Shown here in pieces: positions 34,268 through 44,511 of a stretch of 51,789 nt of DNA (position 1 is the stretch's first letter; each line of letters starts with the position of its first letter). The position numbers were made by a program, and so were the translations under genes. The stretch is from Bacteriovoracaceae bacterium. GTDB lineage: Bacteria > Bdellovibrionota > Bacteriovoracia > Bacteriovoracales > Bacteriovoracaceae. The stretch lies in contig JAIPEG010000019.1 in NCBI GenBank assembly GCA_021737405.1, forward strand, positions 1 through 51,789, read 5' to 3'. Under the pieces are notes generated by a model that had not been told where the DNA came from, ran no database searches, and saw only the letters and a list, made by a program, of their open reading frames with translations.

Positions 34268-34475
34268 TCATGTTAAATCGATTTCATGAATTTGGGCGTA
34301 TAGTCCCTAGTTGGCCTAAATATGTGGCAAACTCGATAATTCAACAATAAGTTAATAGTATTTGTTGTATATTGATTGAAATATGATCAAATCTTTAAAT
34401 ATTGTCGCTAAGTTAAGTCGCCGAAATTATTAATAAATCTTCCTTGATTTTGGTAAAATGGCATGATTTTCCGCC

Positions 34476-34545
34476 AAAACTAGAAACTACTTGTAAGTAC
34501 TGGTTTTTATGCGATTTACCGAAAAGCAGTAATGGCGCTTCGGGT
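34476..34545 (+). promoter_or_regulatory. Two stem-loops in the leader of the giant protease gene
   Basis: In the 306-bp gap 34246-34551, AAAACTAG (34476-34483) pairs with CTGGTTTT (34500-34507). An inner TACTT/AAGTA lies within that loop. ACCGAA (34518-34523) pairs with TTCGGGT (34539-34545, one bulge) just before the ATG at 34552 and could cover the ribosome site. I found no conserved riboswitch core here. The rest of the gap is AT-rich and carries the promoter of the minus-strand peptide operon but no further gene. Confidence 0.4.
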
Positions 34546-34551
34546 TAAAAT

Positions 34552-37500
34552 ATGGGCATGATTCGCTTTTCATCATGTCGAACTCTATTTAAGTCAAAAG
34601 CATTGAGAAATTTTCTATTTCTCTTGGGGCATATGCTAGTTACAACTGGTCTGTCAGTTCATGCGGCAATTGATGGTTATGGCTCTTTTCTTGGCAGCAC
34701 AACTACGGCTCCTAGTAATATAACCAATTTGAATCAAGACACTCCCTATTCAATCCGTTGGACTGCAGAAAGATTTGACTCTACTTATTTTACTCACAGT
34801 ACTACTTCTTTTAATCAAGAGATCACTTTTGTGATGGGGGGGAAGTATAACCTTAGCTTATCAATTCCACTTGATGAGGTTAGTGGCAGTAACCGAAGGT
34901 CTGTTAGAGCGGAAGTTTTTCTTAATGGGAGTCCAGTTGATATAGCTAGAGCAGAATCTGGATATATTAGAGATACCTCAAATCACTTAAAATCTTCTTT
35001 ACACCTCAATATTCTTTTAAGCAATATTTCGGCGAATGATGTTTTAGAGGTAAAGGTAAGTAAGCAAACTAATCAAGCTGGTGATGTCACCACTCCGGGG
35101 GCTCAACTCTTTCTTCGCTATGTCGATAATGCCTCAAAAGTTATCTCACTAAAAGCTTCTCAAACAACTTCAGGAACAAATCTAAATACAACTAGTCAGA
35201 CTGACATTGCTTGGGATGAAAGACCAGCTTCTTCAAGTGCTTTCACCCACTCGACGGCCAGTAATAGTAACGAATTAACATTTGCAGAGGCTGGAAGTTA
35301 TAGAGTTGCTTTGAATATTCCTTTGCAAGATCCATCTGCTTGCCCAGGAAATAATAGGACTTCTGTGCAGGCTAGGGTGAAACTTAATGGAACCACCGTT
35401 AAGTCTGGTATTGCCTCTCAGGGATACATTCGCTGTAGTGATGATCATAAATTTTCAAGTATTCATTGGTTTGGCTTTCTTCATAACGTAACAGTGGGGC
35501 AAAAGTTAACGGTTTCCGTTGTAGCAGGAACAACTGTAACGTCTGCCACTGTCTTGATTCCAAGTGCAAAGAGAGCAAGTTTATTTCTTGAAAAGATAGA
35601 GGACACGACGAAAATTCTTTCGCTTTTTGGAAATTCTTTAACCAGTGGGAACGATTGGAACCCAACATCAGGGGGCTCAATTAGATGGTCAGGGCAAACA
35701 CTGAAAGATGCCAGTGTCTATAATCATTCTACCGCCACTAACTCTCATCAAATTACATTTAATGAAAGTGGTGACTACTATATTATGTATGCCGATTCAA
35801 TATCAACGGCAACGGCCAGAGTGAGTCCCTCTGTACAACTACGCTTAAATAATTCTTTACCAAATGGAGCGGAATGTCGTTCCCACTATATAAGAGACAC
35901 AAATTCCCATACTCAAAGTTCGTGTACGTTAAGCTTTCTTCTTGAAAACGTATCAGCAGGAGATGTTTTAGATATTTCTCTTGCAGCTTCTGCTGCCACA
36001 GGAGTCGCTAATGATTTAACAGATGCTGAAATTCATATCTTTCAAATCGCTTCACAGGAACCAATTCTTGATCTTAACAGTATACCGAATAAGGCCATTC
36101 ATTATGATATGTCCAATCCCAGCAATATTTTAGATAGCTCCAATAGAACGGCTAATGACACCTCTTTTTCTGGAACTGTGCAAAAGGCCCTCGATATTAG
36201 TGGAGTTGAGTTCCCACATGATGGAGAGCAGACTAATGCTAGTGCCCAGCCGACTTATGACAAAGTAACAAAACTTTTAACTTTCGACGGCGTAAACGAC
36301 TATTTTGATATTGCCAATGCAACGGATATTAATACCGGGGTTACCTCAGAGAGAACATTTGCGATGGTCTTTCGAACTGGTCCAGATGTCACTTCTCGCC
36401 AATTAATTTATGAAGAAGGGGGAACTGCTCGAGGAATAAATGTCTATATTCAAGGAGGTCTACTCTATTTGGGCTTCTGGAATATTCCAAACGATGGCGA
36501 TGGTGGGCAGGCTTTTGTTTCGACCAATACCTCTATCGCGGCGAGTACGAATTATTATGTGACATTAGTTTTTGATTACTCTAATTATACAGGACCGAGC
36601 GGACCAAATGGTGCTTTAAGAGGAACGATTAATGGGGCGCCCTTTTCTTTCTCAGGTTCTTCGACTTCGCGATTATATGCTCACGCAGGCAGTATCGGAC
36701 TAGGCGCCAAGAATGGTGATACCTGTTACCACGATGGATGTTTCGGTGGAAATGGCGATTATTTTGGTGGTGATATTTTTGAGTTCATTATGTATAACTC
36801 AGCGATCTCTCCAGCACTAGAAATAGAATATTACAATTATTTTGCCGAAAAATGGCCAGATCCTCTACCTATCACAGGTCTTAATCTTACCAGTCAGTAT
36901 ACTGATGATTCTTCTGTGTCTCCTCAAATTAACTGGACGGCTTCTGTGTCCACTGATATTGATCACTACGAAATCGGAATTGGCACAAGCCCAGGTGCCA
37001 CTGACTCAACAGCTTTTCAAAATGTTGGAAATGTAACAACAGCAACCCTATCGGGACTCGCCTTATCAGAATGTATTAATTATTATGCCACTATTAAAGC
37101 CGTTGACTCTGAACCTAAAGAGTCGACAGTCGTCAATTCAAACTTCTTTAAATTTGATGGCACAAATCCAACCCCTCCAGGTGCCATCGTTTTAAGTGGA
37201 GCTGCTTCTAGTAGTGCTTCTCGTAATTTTTCATGGAGTGCTTCTACTGATAATTGTGCCTTTGAATCTTATGAGGTTGCCCTAGGAACTACCAGTGGAG
37301 GATCTGAGGTTGTTTCTTGGCTGAATGTTGGTGCCGTTTTAGCTTACCAATTTAATGGATTGGCTTTAAGTTCTGCAACAGATTACTTTGTCTCTGTTAG
37401 AGGTGTTGATAGTGCTGGCAATATTTCAACTGTTGTCAGTAGTTCGGCATGGCAGATTGATAGTTGTGTTGCTAGTGACGTAATCTCCCCAACAGACCCA

Positions 37501-40500
37501 AGTGGCTTGAATGTATCGGGTCTCTCTGGACCTGTATCATCGCCAAATTTAACATGGGCAGGAAGTTCTGATTCATGTGGTTTGAGTCATTATGAGCTTG
37601 CTATCGGCACGAGTGCCGGAGCTAGTAATGTTAAGTCTTTTACAAATGTCGGGCAAGTTCTTACTCATAAATTCTTTTCTTTATCACCGGCCCTAAATAC
37701 GAATACGAATTACTTCTTCAGTTTAAAAGCCGTTGATTTGGCCGGTAATGAATCAGCCATCGTCAGCTCTAGTAGTTGGCAGTTACCTGCTCCAGGAAAT
37801 GTTTCTAGTGGGCTTGTATTATGGTTGGATGCAGAGGATACCAGTACGTTATTTCAAACAAATGATTGTGTTACGACACCTGTCACAAGTGATGGCGATG
37901 GAGTCGGCTGTTGGAAGGATAAATCCCAATCTGGGTTTAACGCAACTGCATCTGCTGGTACAAGGGAGCCAATCTATGAAACAAACGAGTTTAATGGCAA
38001 GGCCGTTATTCGTTTTGATGGAAATAATGATGCTCTCGATTTTACAAATATAAGTACGATAAGAACTGTATTTGTTGTTAATAAATCATCGGGTACTACT
38101 TATCAGCCTCTTCTTGGAGATGCTACTTCGAATAATTGGTTCACAAATGATAACTCTCTTCTCACAAGTGGAGCGAGTAATTTCCTAACCGCTGGCTCTT
38201 GGCGAGTAAATAAAACGGATGTCCCTAGTCCTCTCACCACCACTCAAAACGGTCAGTATTCTCTCTACAGTGTTGTATCAACAGGAAATGTCGAAGCGGA
38301 TCACATAAGTTCTGATCGGAAAAACAACGGACGCTACTTTGGCGGAGATTATGTAGAATTGATTATTTACAATAGAGCGCTATCAACTTCAGAAGTTACT
38401 CAAGTAGAGAATTATCTTTATAGTAAGTGGTTTAGTGCTGCACCTGGACCACTTAGTAATTTGGTCTTAAGTTCAAACTTTACTTCTAATCAAATACTAA
38501 CGCCTTCGTTGTCTTGGGATCACTCAAACGCGATAGATTTTTCTTATTATGAAATTGCTCTAGGTAAAACGGCTGGTATTAATGATGCAGCAGGGTTCTT
38601 TAATATTGGAAGCACAAATAGCTATCAGTTCTCTGGGACGACTCTTGATGAATGTGTCGATTATTTCTTTAGTGTGCGTGCAGTAGACACTGATGGATTT
38701 AAAGGAGAACTCTCTTCTCCTTCTGCCTTTAAGTATGATGGGACTGCACCAAGTGCTCCAGCATCATTAGCACTAAGTGGAAGTGCTTCGGCAAGTAATT
38801 CGAAGAGTTTATCTTGGGCCGCTTCTACGGATAATTGTGACTTAGGCTCTTATGAAGTGGCCCTAGGAACAACCTCTGGTGGTTCAGAAGTTGTCTCTTG
38901 GACTGATGTTGGTCTTGTAAACACTCATTTTTTTACAGGTCTTAGTCTACTTCAGGCTACTAACTACTTCTTGAGTGTAAGGTCCGTCGATAAGGCGGGA
39001 AATAAAAGCTCTAGTTTAAGTTCAACTGCTTGGCAGATTGCCACTTGCGTACCTAGTGATGTGACCCCACCGATTGCTCCTAGTTCCCTGAATTTGTCGG
39101 GACTTCCTGAATTACGTTCTTCACCAACGGCTTCATGGGCCACTGGAAGTGATGCATGTGCTTTTTCCCATCATGAAATCGCCATAGGTTCCAGTTCTTC
39201 TACAGATGATGTTGTCGCATGGGCGAATATTGGTAGTAGTACATTTTATCAGTTTAGCTCACTGGCCAGTAATTTAGCATATGACACAAATTACTTTATA
39301 AACGTAAGAAGTGTTGACCAGGCAGGTAATTTTTCTACTATTGCATCAAGTTCCTCTTGGCAATTAAATGGCCCGGGTGCAGTTTCAGCATCTGGCCTTT
39401 CAATGTGGATTGATGTTGATAAAGGAGAAACTTTATTTACTGATGATGCTTGCTCTTCTTCAGCCTCCGGAAACAATACTCAAGTTGGTTGTGTTAAAGA
39501 TTTAAGTGGGAATGATAACAATATTACGACGAATCTTTCCTCAAATAAGCCAATTATAAGAACAAATAGTTTCAATGGGAAAAATGCTCTCTATTTTGAT
39601 GGCGCAACTAATGAGTTTCTGGACTTCAATAGTCCAATTACAAATATTAGGACTGTTTTTTGGGTATTGAAGGAAGATTCTTCTAATCCAGGGGATACTG
39701 CTTTTTTACTTGGTGACCCAAATGGCTCTACTTTTGATTTTCATCGTGGCAGCACTAGTGGTGCTATCTTTAGTAGCACAAATTCATCTGCTCTTGTGAG
39801 GGGGGGAACATTACAAATTAATAAAGTTGCCAATAATGGTACGGCCACAAATATGCCAACTTCTCCTGCTGTCCTATCTCTTGTGACTACTGGGAATGTT
39901 CGAGCAGGTTCTTTTTCTCGTGACCGATTGAGTTGCTGTGGAAGCCGTACTTTTGGTGGTAATCTCGCTGAACTTATTATCTATAATCGTGCACTTTCTC
40001 CAACAGAAATTACTAATGTCGAAAACTATTTAATGACCAAATGGAACCTTATAAGTACCGAAACAGAATGGACCGGGGCTGTGAGCTCTGACTGGTTCAA
40101 TTCTTCAAATTGGAGTGCAGGAGTACCTACATCAGGTTTAGATTGTATTATTCCCGACAAAATAAATGACCCCGTTATTTCAGGTACTGGTGCGGTTTGT
40201 AAATCGCTAAAAATTACTACGGGTAATTTAGAATTTCAAAATGCTACTGGTGCTGAACTTTCCATTTTTGATGATATTTTAAATACTAGCGGAACTATAA
40301 CAGTTAATGATGGATTAATCATACTTTCTGATAATGGTTCTAATCCAGTTTATCAAACCATAGATGTAAATGGTCAAACTATTAATCTTAACTTCAATAA
40401 AACAGCTGGTAGTCAAGCCGTTGTATTATCGGATGCGACATTTAATTCCCTATCAATACCAACAGGTTCTAACTTTGAGTTGGAAGTGATTGCAGGAAAA

Positions 40501-43500
40501 ACAATTACTGCACCAAATGGATTAAGTATAAATGGTGGAAAATTGACAATCAGGCAAGGAGCGACCTTAGCGATTGGTGATGGACAAACATTTCTTCTAA
40601 ATGGTGGGATCTTAAAACTCGCAGGTGTTAATGATTCTTTAGGAGCTTCAGGCCAAAATCTATCACTTAAGGCAAAGCTTAAGTCAACTGGAGCGGGTCG
40701 TTGGACCTTTAATTCTATTTCAGGAGTTATTGATTTCGTTGGTTTCATTATTGAGTCAATTGATAGTAATGGTCTCTATGTAGGTGGTAGTACAAATTTG
40801 ATAAATTTTGATGGAGGTCAATTTACCTATTTGGATAAAGATTATTCATCTCCAGTAAAGGCCTTACATTTGGATACGACGGCTACAATTACAGAGTCGA
40901 TTGCTGTGAATATTGGTTTTAATTGGGGAGCTCCTAATACTGGTTACGCTGGTGATCCTTTGCCCAGTGACAATTATTTTACTGTTTACGCGAATAATTG
41001 TGGTGGCGGTACCTTAATCTTTGATCAGTGGTTTGGTGACTTCTGGGGCGCTCCTACTCAATTTAATACGGAAGATAAAATTTACGATAATGAAGATGGT
41101 GGTAATTGTAATGTCACAATGGATATTGCCGTCTCTCCAGTTACTATAACGGAATTTAAAGCGACAGGTTATCATGAATCGGTTCTAGTGGAGTGGGTTA
41201 CTGGATCTGAACTTGATCATTTAGGTTTTAACATCTATCGCTCAAATGATCCTCAAAGTGGGTTTGTGCAAATTAATAATGAGTTAATTCGAAATTACTT
41301 AACTTCTGGTGAGTTTAGGGGCCGTTATCGATTTTTAGACCCAGGACTTACGAATAATCAAATCTATTATTATATGATCGAAGACGTAGCTATTAATGGA
41401 GATAAGGAACTTCATGGCCCTGTTTTTGCTTTACCCAATACTTTAGCGGGTGCCGCTCCCGCTGCAGGATCTAGTACTAATGAGCCGATCAATGACCCTG
41501 GAAGCTTAGACTTAGGAAGTGGTATATCCCTTTTGACTCAGACAAATAGCAGTTTTAGAATTTCAATCAACCCAAGCACCATTTCAATGACCACTTCAAC
41601 TTGGAGTAACTCTTATGTTGATGTATCCATACCAGGGTATACGAAATTGTCCACACAGGGGGCACCTGAACTTCTCTCCAGAAGAGTGTTAGTTCCAGTA
41701 AATGATGCTTACACAAATGTACAGGGAACCATTTATTCTCAAACGTTGTCTGATATAAGCGGGACACTGGGGGGTAAAAAAGTAACACCAGCACCTTCTT
41801 TTATCCCAAATGGTAGTGGCGAGCTTATCCCTCAATATTCAGAAGACAGTAATTACTATTCTTCTGCAGTAGATTTTCCAGGCAGCTACTACACAATCAG
41901 TTCTAATACTGTTGAGATTCTTGGTAAGCATTATGTAGAAATTTTTGTTTTTCCCTTGCAATATGAGGTGGCAAATAATGATCTTGAAAGATTGGATCAA
42001 TTGGTACTCGATATTGGTCTTGGAGCTCCTGCATGGGATTATACGCCACCAAGTGATATCTACGAATTGAGTCCAAGCATTGCTGAAGGTACAATTCGCC
42101 TAAAATATTCCACAGAGGGAATGTATAAAGTCTCCTATAATGACCTTCTAAGCCTTAATATGGAGGGGCCACTTGATGGTGTAGATGTTGACACTATTCG
42201 TGGCTACTATCATGGAAAGGAAATTCCTCTTGAAATTGTCTCAGGGGATAACGTCTTTTCTAGCGGAGATGAAATCATTTTCTATGGTGCTTATGAGAAG
42301 TCTATTGATGATGATGAAGAAGAGGTTGTAATCAGTTCTTATGATTTTAATGTTGAAGATGGTTTTAGTGAAGATCCTCTCAGAATCCTCACATTGAGCC
42401 CTGATATTAATGGATTTAATCAAATCGAAGAAAATCATGAAAAAGAGATAATCATTGATGATGATAATTATGCCGTTTTTGACGTGCCAGTCGGTTTTGG
42501 AATTGATCACTTATTTCTAAAGAGAATTCAGACGCAAGGAGGAAGTGTTCCTAATTCCGCGAGCCGATATTCATTTACACAAAATATTTCTGATATTGAT
42601 CCCTACTCAAGTGTCGTAAGGGTAACTATTAGTGTATCAAATCGGGGAGTCTTGTCAGAAAACCCGAATCATCATTTAGAACTGAAAGTTAATAATGTAA
42701 CTTTTGAAAGCAAAATATTTCAGACAGATGTTCCTGTTGCCATCATTTATGATGTTCCGATCTCTTACTTTGTTTCAGGAAACAATACATTTACCTTTAG
42801 TGTGCTTGGTGATCAGGTAAGTGTAGGTGATTTTGACATGCTTGATATTCAAAGCGTAAATATTCAATATGATGCTCTTAATTATAGAAAGGCTGCACAA
42901 AGTATCTTTTCTGGTGGTATAGCTGGAAACAAGTTTGTTTCAACTGGTTATACAACGAGTGATATTTCAGCCTATGATATTTCAACTAATAGAAATGTTT
43001 TTAAAGTTAACGACTTATTTGTTGATAGTTTTGATGGAGGCTCAACCTATCAAGTAAGTTTGGTTAATTTGTTTGGTACCTTCGGAGAGGGGGGCAAGAG
43101 GCGTGCCTTAGTTGAAGATGATCAGTTCTTATCTGTAGATGAAATTATACTAAGTAAAGGAGTAACAAACCTCATTAAGAATTCGGAAAATGAATTTGAT
43201 CATATCATCATTGCTGAAAGGCATTTGATTGCTGCTGCTAATCGCCTAGCGGAATATAGAACAACAAATGGATTAAATAGTGCGGCATTTTCGGTCGATC
43301 AAGTTTATGGCGAATTTAGTCATGGGAGAAAAAGCTCCTTGGCCATTAATAAGTTCATAAATTTTGCCAAAGATAATTGGTCTAAAGCTCCACGCTTTGT
43401 CTTGATAATGGGTGATGCTTCCTATGATCCTAAAAACAATCTAGGTTGGTCCAGTGACAAGATGGAGCCAGTCTTACTATATAAAGGTCAACAAAATGAC

Positions 43501-44511
43501 TTCGCCAGTGATTTGGCTCACGGTCTAACTGATCTTGGTGGGGACGAAGAATCCGCGATACCTTCTCTTTCTATAGGTAGGCTTCCTACAAGTAATCTCT
43601 ACCTTATTGAAAAGTACATTGATAAAGTTATCGCCTATGAAGAGGGAAGTCGGGCCCCCTCCTTAAAGGCAAAGCATGGTACTTTCATTATCGGTGAGGG
43701 TGATGAGAACGAAGACTTTAAGGCCCCGGTAAATAGCTTAGCCGGAACACTTATTGCGAGCAATAGTGATTTCCAAATAAATCTTTTGGATCGCGGAGAT
43801 ATGATTGATGATGAGGAAACTCGACAAGCTGTAAGCGAAGCCTTCGATCAAGGACCATTATTTATGACTTATATGGGCCATGGTGCTGAAGACCTTTGGG
43901 GTCTGGGCGGGTTTTTTGATACTGATGATGCAGATGGTTTACTAAATAATGAATTACCTATTGTTATGGGACTAGGTTGCCTAAATAGTTATTTCTATGA
44001 TGCTGATACCTCTTGGTATTCTTTGGCGGAAAGACTGGTTTTAAATCCTGATGGGGGAGCCATCGCATTCTGGGGCTCAACAACTCTGACATCTCCTCAG
44101 TCTCAATTAAAATTGGCCACAAATGCCTTTAATGAATTTGGCCAAAGATCTAATACTTATCAAATAGATTCACGCCTCGGTGAAGTCATGCTCGCGGCAC
44201 AGTCTTCCATGGCAAAAAGTGGCGTTGAAAGGGATATGTCTATGAGTTGGGTTCTTTTTGGAGACCCTGCTCTGAAGCTCCCGCTAGACTCTTTTAGTGA
44301 GCCTGCTCCAGCTCCAGCAGAAGCGGCTCCTCGTCCTACTGCTGATCCTCCAGCAGATAAAGGGGGAGCTTTTGGTTGCTCTCTTGGTGCGGCAGATGGA
44401 AAGACTCAGAATGGTCCAATGGATGCCCTTGAATTTATTCTAGAATTATTAATATATTCATTTGCCTATAGATTTAGAAAGAAAATCTTTTTGATAAGAA
44501 GTAGATCATGA
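34552..44511 (+). CDS. Giant gingipain-like (peptidase C25) surface protein
   Basis: The 3319-residue protein has a long-n-region signal peptide (about 1-41, ending SVHAA). Three beta modules of about 155 residues follow (about 43, 194 and 352 onward). Next is a LamG-like domain (512-765). Two FN3-FN3-FN3-LamG blocks follow (about 771-1294 and 1300-1831). A WTGAVSSDWFNSSNW domain and beta-helix-like region come next (about 1837-2180), then a VLVEWVTGSELDHLGFNIYR domain (about 2196-2290). A gingipain-type prodomain starts near 2512. The C25 catalytic domain (about 2882-3243) has His3110 in MGHGAED and Cys3143 in GLGCLNS; their 33-residue spacing equals that of gingipain R. The tail (from about 3255) is Pro-rich, then GCSL (Cys3276), a hydrophobic segment and Arg/Lys: a sorting-type C-terminus. 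The next gene overlaps by ATGA. Confidence 0.9.
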   Translation: MGMIRFSSCRTLFKSKALRNFLFLLGHMLVTTGLSVHAAIDGYGSFLGSTTTAPSNITNLNQDTPYSIRWTAERFDSTYFTHSTTSFNQEITFVMGGKYNLSLSIPLDEVSGSNRRSVRAEVFLNGSPVDIARAESGYIRDTSNHLKSSLHLNILLSNISANDVLEVKVSKQTNQAGDVTTPGAQLFLRYVDNASKVISLKASQTTSGTNLNTTSQTDIAWDERPASSSAFTHSTASNSNELTFAEAGSYRVALNIPLQDPSACPGNNRTSVQARVKLNGTTVKSGIASQGYIRCSDDHKFSSIHWFGFLHNVTVGQKLTVSVVAGTTVTSATVLIPSAKRASLFLEKIEDTTKILSLFGNSLTSGNDWNPTSGGSIRWSGQTLKDASVYNHSTATNSHQITFNESGDYYIMYADSISTATARVSPSVQLRLNNSLPNGAECRSHYIRDTNSHTQSSCTLSFLLENVSAGDVLDISLAASAATGVANDLTDAEIHIFQIASQEPILDLNSIPNKAIHYDMSNPSNILDSSNRTANDTSFSGTVQKALDISGVEFPHDGEQTNASAQPTYDKVTKLLTFDGVNDYFDIANATDINTGVTSERTFAMVFRTGPDVTSRQLIYEEGGTARGINVYIQGGLLYLGFWNIPNDGDGGQAFVSTNTSIAASTNYYVTLVFDYSNYTGPSGPNGALRGTINGAPFSFSGSSTSRLYAHAGSIGLGAKNGDTCYHDGCFGGNGDYFGGDIFEFIMYNSAISPALEIEYYNYFAEKWPDPLPITGLNLTSQYTDDSSVSPQINWTASVSTDIDHYEIGIGTSPGATDSTAFQNVGNVTTATLSGLALSECINYYATIKAVDSEPKESTVVNSNFFKFDGTNPTPPGAIVLSGAASSSASRNFSWSASTDNCAFESYEVALGTTSGGSEVVSWLNVGAVLAYQFNGLALSSATDYFVSVRGVDSAGNISTVVSSSAWQIDSCVASDVISPTDPSGLNVSGLSGPVSSPNLTWAGSSDSCGLSHYELAIGTSAGASNVKSFTNVGQVLTHKFFSLSPALNTNTNYFFSLKAVDLAGNESAIVSSSSWQLPAPGNVSSGLVLWLDAEDTSTLFQTNDCVTTPVTSDGDGVGCWKDKSQSGFNATASAGTREPIYETNEFNGKAVIRFDGNNDALDFTNISTIRTVFVVNKSSGTTYQPLLGDATSNNWFTNDNSLLTSGASNFLTAGSWRVNKTDVPSPLTTTQNGQYSLYSVVSTGNVEADHISSDRKNNGRYFGGDYVELIIYNRALSTSEVTQVENYLYSKWFSAAPGPLSNLVLSSNFTSNQILTPSLSWDHSNAIDFSYYEIALGKTAGINDAAGFFNIGSTNSYQFSGTTLDECVDYFFSVRAVDTDGFKGELSSPSAFKYDGTAPSAPASLALSGSASASNSKSLSWAASTDNCDLGSYEVALGTTSGGSEVVSWTDVGLVNTHFFTGLSLLQATNYFLSVRSVDKAGNKSSSLSSTAWQIATCVPSDVTPPIAPSSLNLSGLPELRSSPTASWATGSDACAFSHHEIAIGSSSSTDDVVAWANIGSSTFYQFSSLASNLAYDTNYFINVRSVDQAGNFSTIASSSSWQLNGPGAVSASGLSMWIDVDKGETLFTDDACSSSASGNNTQVGCVKDLSGNDNNITTNLSSNKPIIRTNSFNGKNALYFDGATNEFLDFNSPITNIRTVFWVLKEDSSNPGDTAFLLGDPNGSTFDFHRGSTSGAIFSSTNSSALVRGGTLQINKVANNGTATNMPTSPAVLSLVTTGNVRAGSFSRDRLSCCGSRTFGGNLAELIIYNRALSPTEITNVENYLMTKWNLISTETEWTGAVSSDWFNSSNWSAGVPTSGLDCIIPDKINDPVISGTGAVCKSLKITTGNLEFQNATGAELSIFDDILNTSGTITVNDGLIILSDNGSNPVYQTIDVNGQTINLNFNKTAGSQAVVLSDATFNSLSIPTGSNFELEVIAGKTITAPNGLSINGGKLTIRQGATLAIGDGQTFLLNGGILKLAGVNDSLGASGQNLSLKAKLKSTGAGRWTFNSISGVIDFVGFIIESIDSNGLYVGGSTNLINFDGGQFTYLDKDYSSPVKALHLDTTATITESIAVNIGFNWGAPNTGYAGDPLPSDNYFTVYANNCGGGTLIFDQWFGDFWGAPTQFNTEDKIYDNEDGGNCNVTMDIAVSPVTITEFKATGYHESVLVEWVTGSELDHLGFNIYRSNDPQSGFVQINNELIRNYLTSGEFRGRYRFLDPGLTNNQIYYYMIEDVAINGDKELHGPVFALPNTLAGAAPAAGSSTNEPINDPGSLDLGSGISLLTQTNSSFRISINPSTISMTTSTWSNSYVDVSIPGYTKLSTQGAPELLSRRVLVPVNDAYTNVQGTIYSQTLSDISGTLGGKKVTPAPSFIPNGSGELIPQYSEDSNYYSSAVDFPGSYYTISSNTVEILGKHYVEIFVFPLQYEVANNDLERLDQLVLDIGLGAPAWDYTPPSDIYELSPSIAEGTIRLKYSTEGMYKVSYNDLLSLNMEGPLDGVDVDTIRGYYHGKEIPLEIVSGDNVFSSGDEIIFYGAYEKSIDDDEEEVVISSYDFNVEDGFSEDPLRILTLSPDINGFNQIEENHEKEIIIDDDNYAVFDVPVGFGIDHLFLKRIQTQGGSVPNSASRYSFTQNISDIDPYSSVVRVTISVSNRGVLSENPNHHLELKVNNVTFESKIFQTDVPVAIIYDVPISYFVSGNNTFTFSVLGDQVSVGDFDMLDIQSVNIQYDALNYRKAAQSIFSGGIAGNKFVSTGYTTSDISAYDISTNRNVFKVNDLFVDSFDGGSTYQVSLVNLFGTFGEGGKRRALVEDDQFLSVDEIILSKGVTNLIKNSENEFDHIIIAERHLIAAANRLAEYRTTNGLNSAAFSVDQVYGEFSHGRKSSLAINKFINFAKDNWSKAPRFVLIMGDASYDPKNNLGWSSDKMEPVLLYKGQQNDFASDLAHGLTDLGGDEESAIPSLSIGRLPTSNLYLIEKYIDKVIAYEEGSRAPSLKAKHGTFIIGEGDENEDFKAPVNSLAGTLIASNSDFQINLLDRGDMIDDEETRQAVSEAFDQGPLFMTYMGHGAEDLWGLGGFFDTDDADGLLNNELPIVMGLGCLNSYFYDADTSWYSLAERLVLNPDGGAIAFWGSTTLTSPQSQLKLATNAFNEFGQRSNTYQIDSRLGEVMLAAQSSMAKSGVERDMSMSWVLFGDPALKLPLDSFSEPAPAPAEAAPRPTADPPADKGGAFGCSLGAADGKTQNGPMDALEFILELLIYSFAYRFRKKIFLIRSRS
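36864..40045 (+). repeat. Duplicated FN3x3-LamG block inside the giant protease
   Basis: Two large units of about 1.57 kb (roughly 36864-38435 and 38450-40045) each encode three FN3 domains and a LamG-type domain in the same order. Matching landmarks are YEVALGTTSGGSEVVSW in both second FN3 domains, SWQLxxPG at the FN3-LamG joins, and LELIIYNRALS-like ends. Divergence between units shows an old duplication, unlike the fresh 177-bp repeats at 20675. Confidence 0.75.

Noticed and set aside
34270..34350. 26-codon plus-strand open frame (MLNRFHEFG...) in the gap upstream of the giant protease
   Set aside because: No ribosome site, no leader-like features, and it overlaps the promoter of the minus-strand peptide operon; likely chance.
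34470..34550. Possible cyclic-di-GMP (GEMM) riboswitch before the giant protease gene
   Set aside because: Stem-loops and a GAAA occur, but the conserved GACGCAAAGC and GGGTTACCG-type elements are absent.
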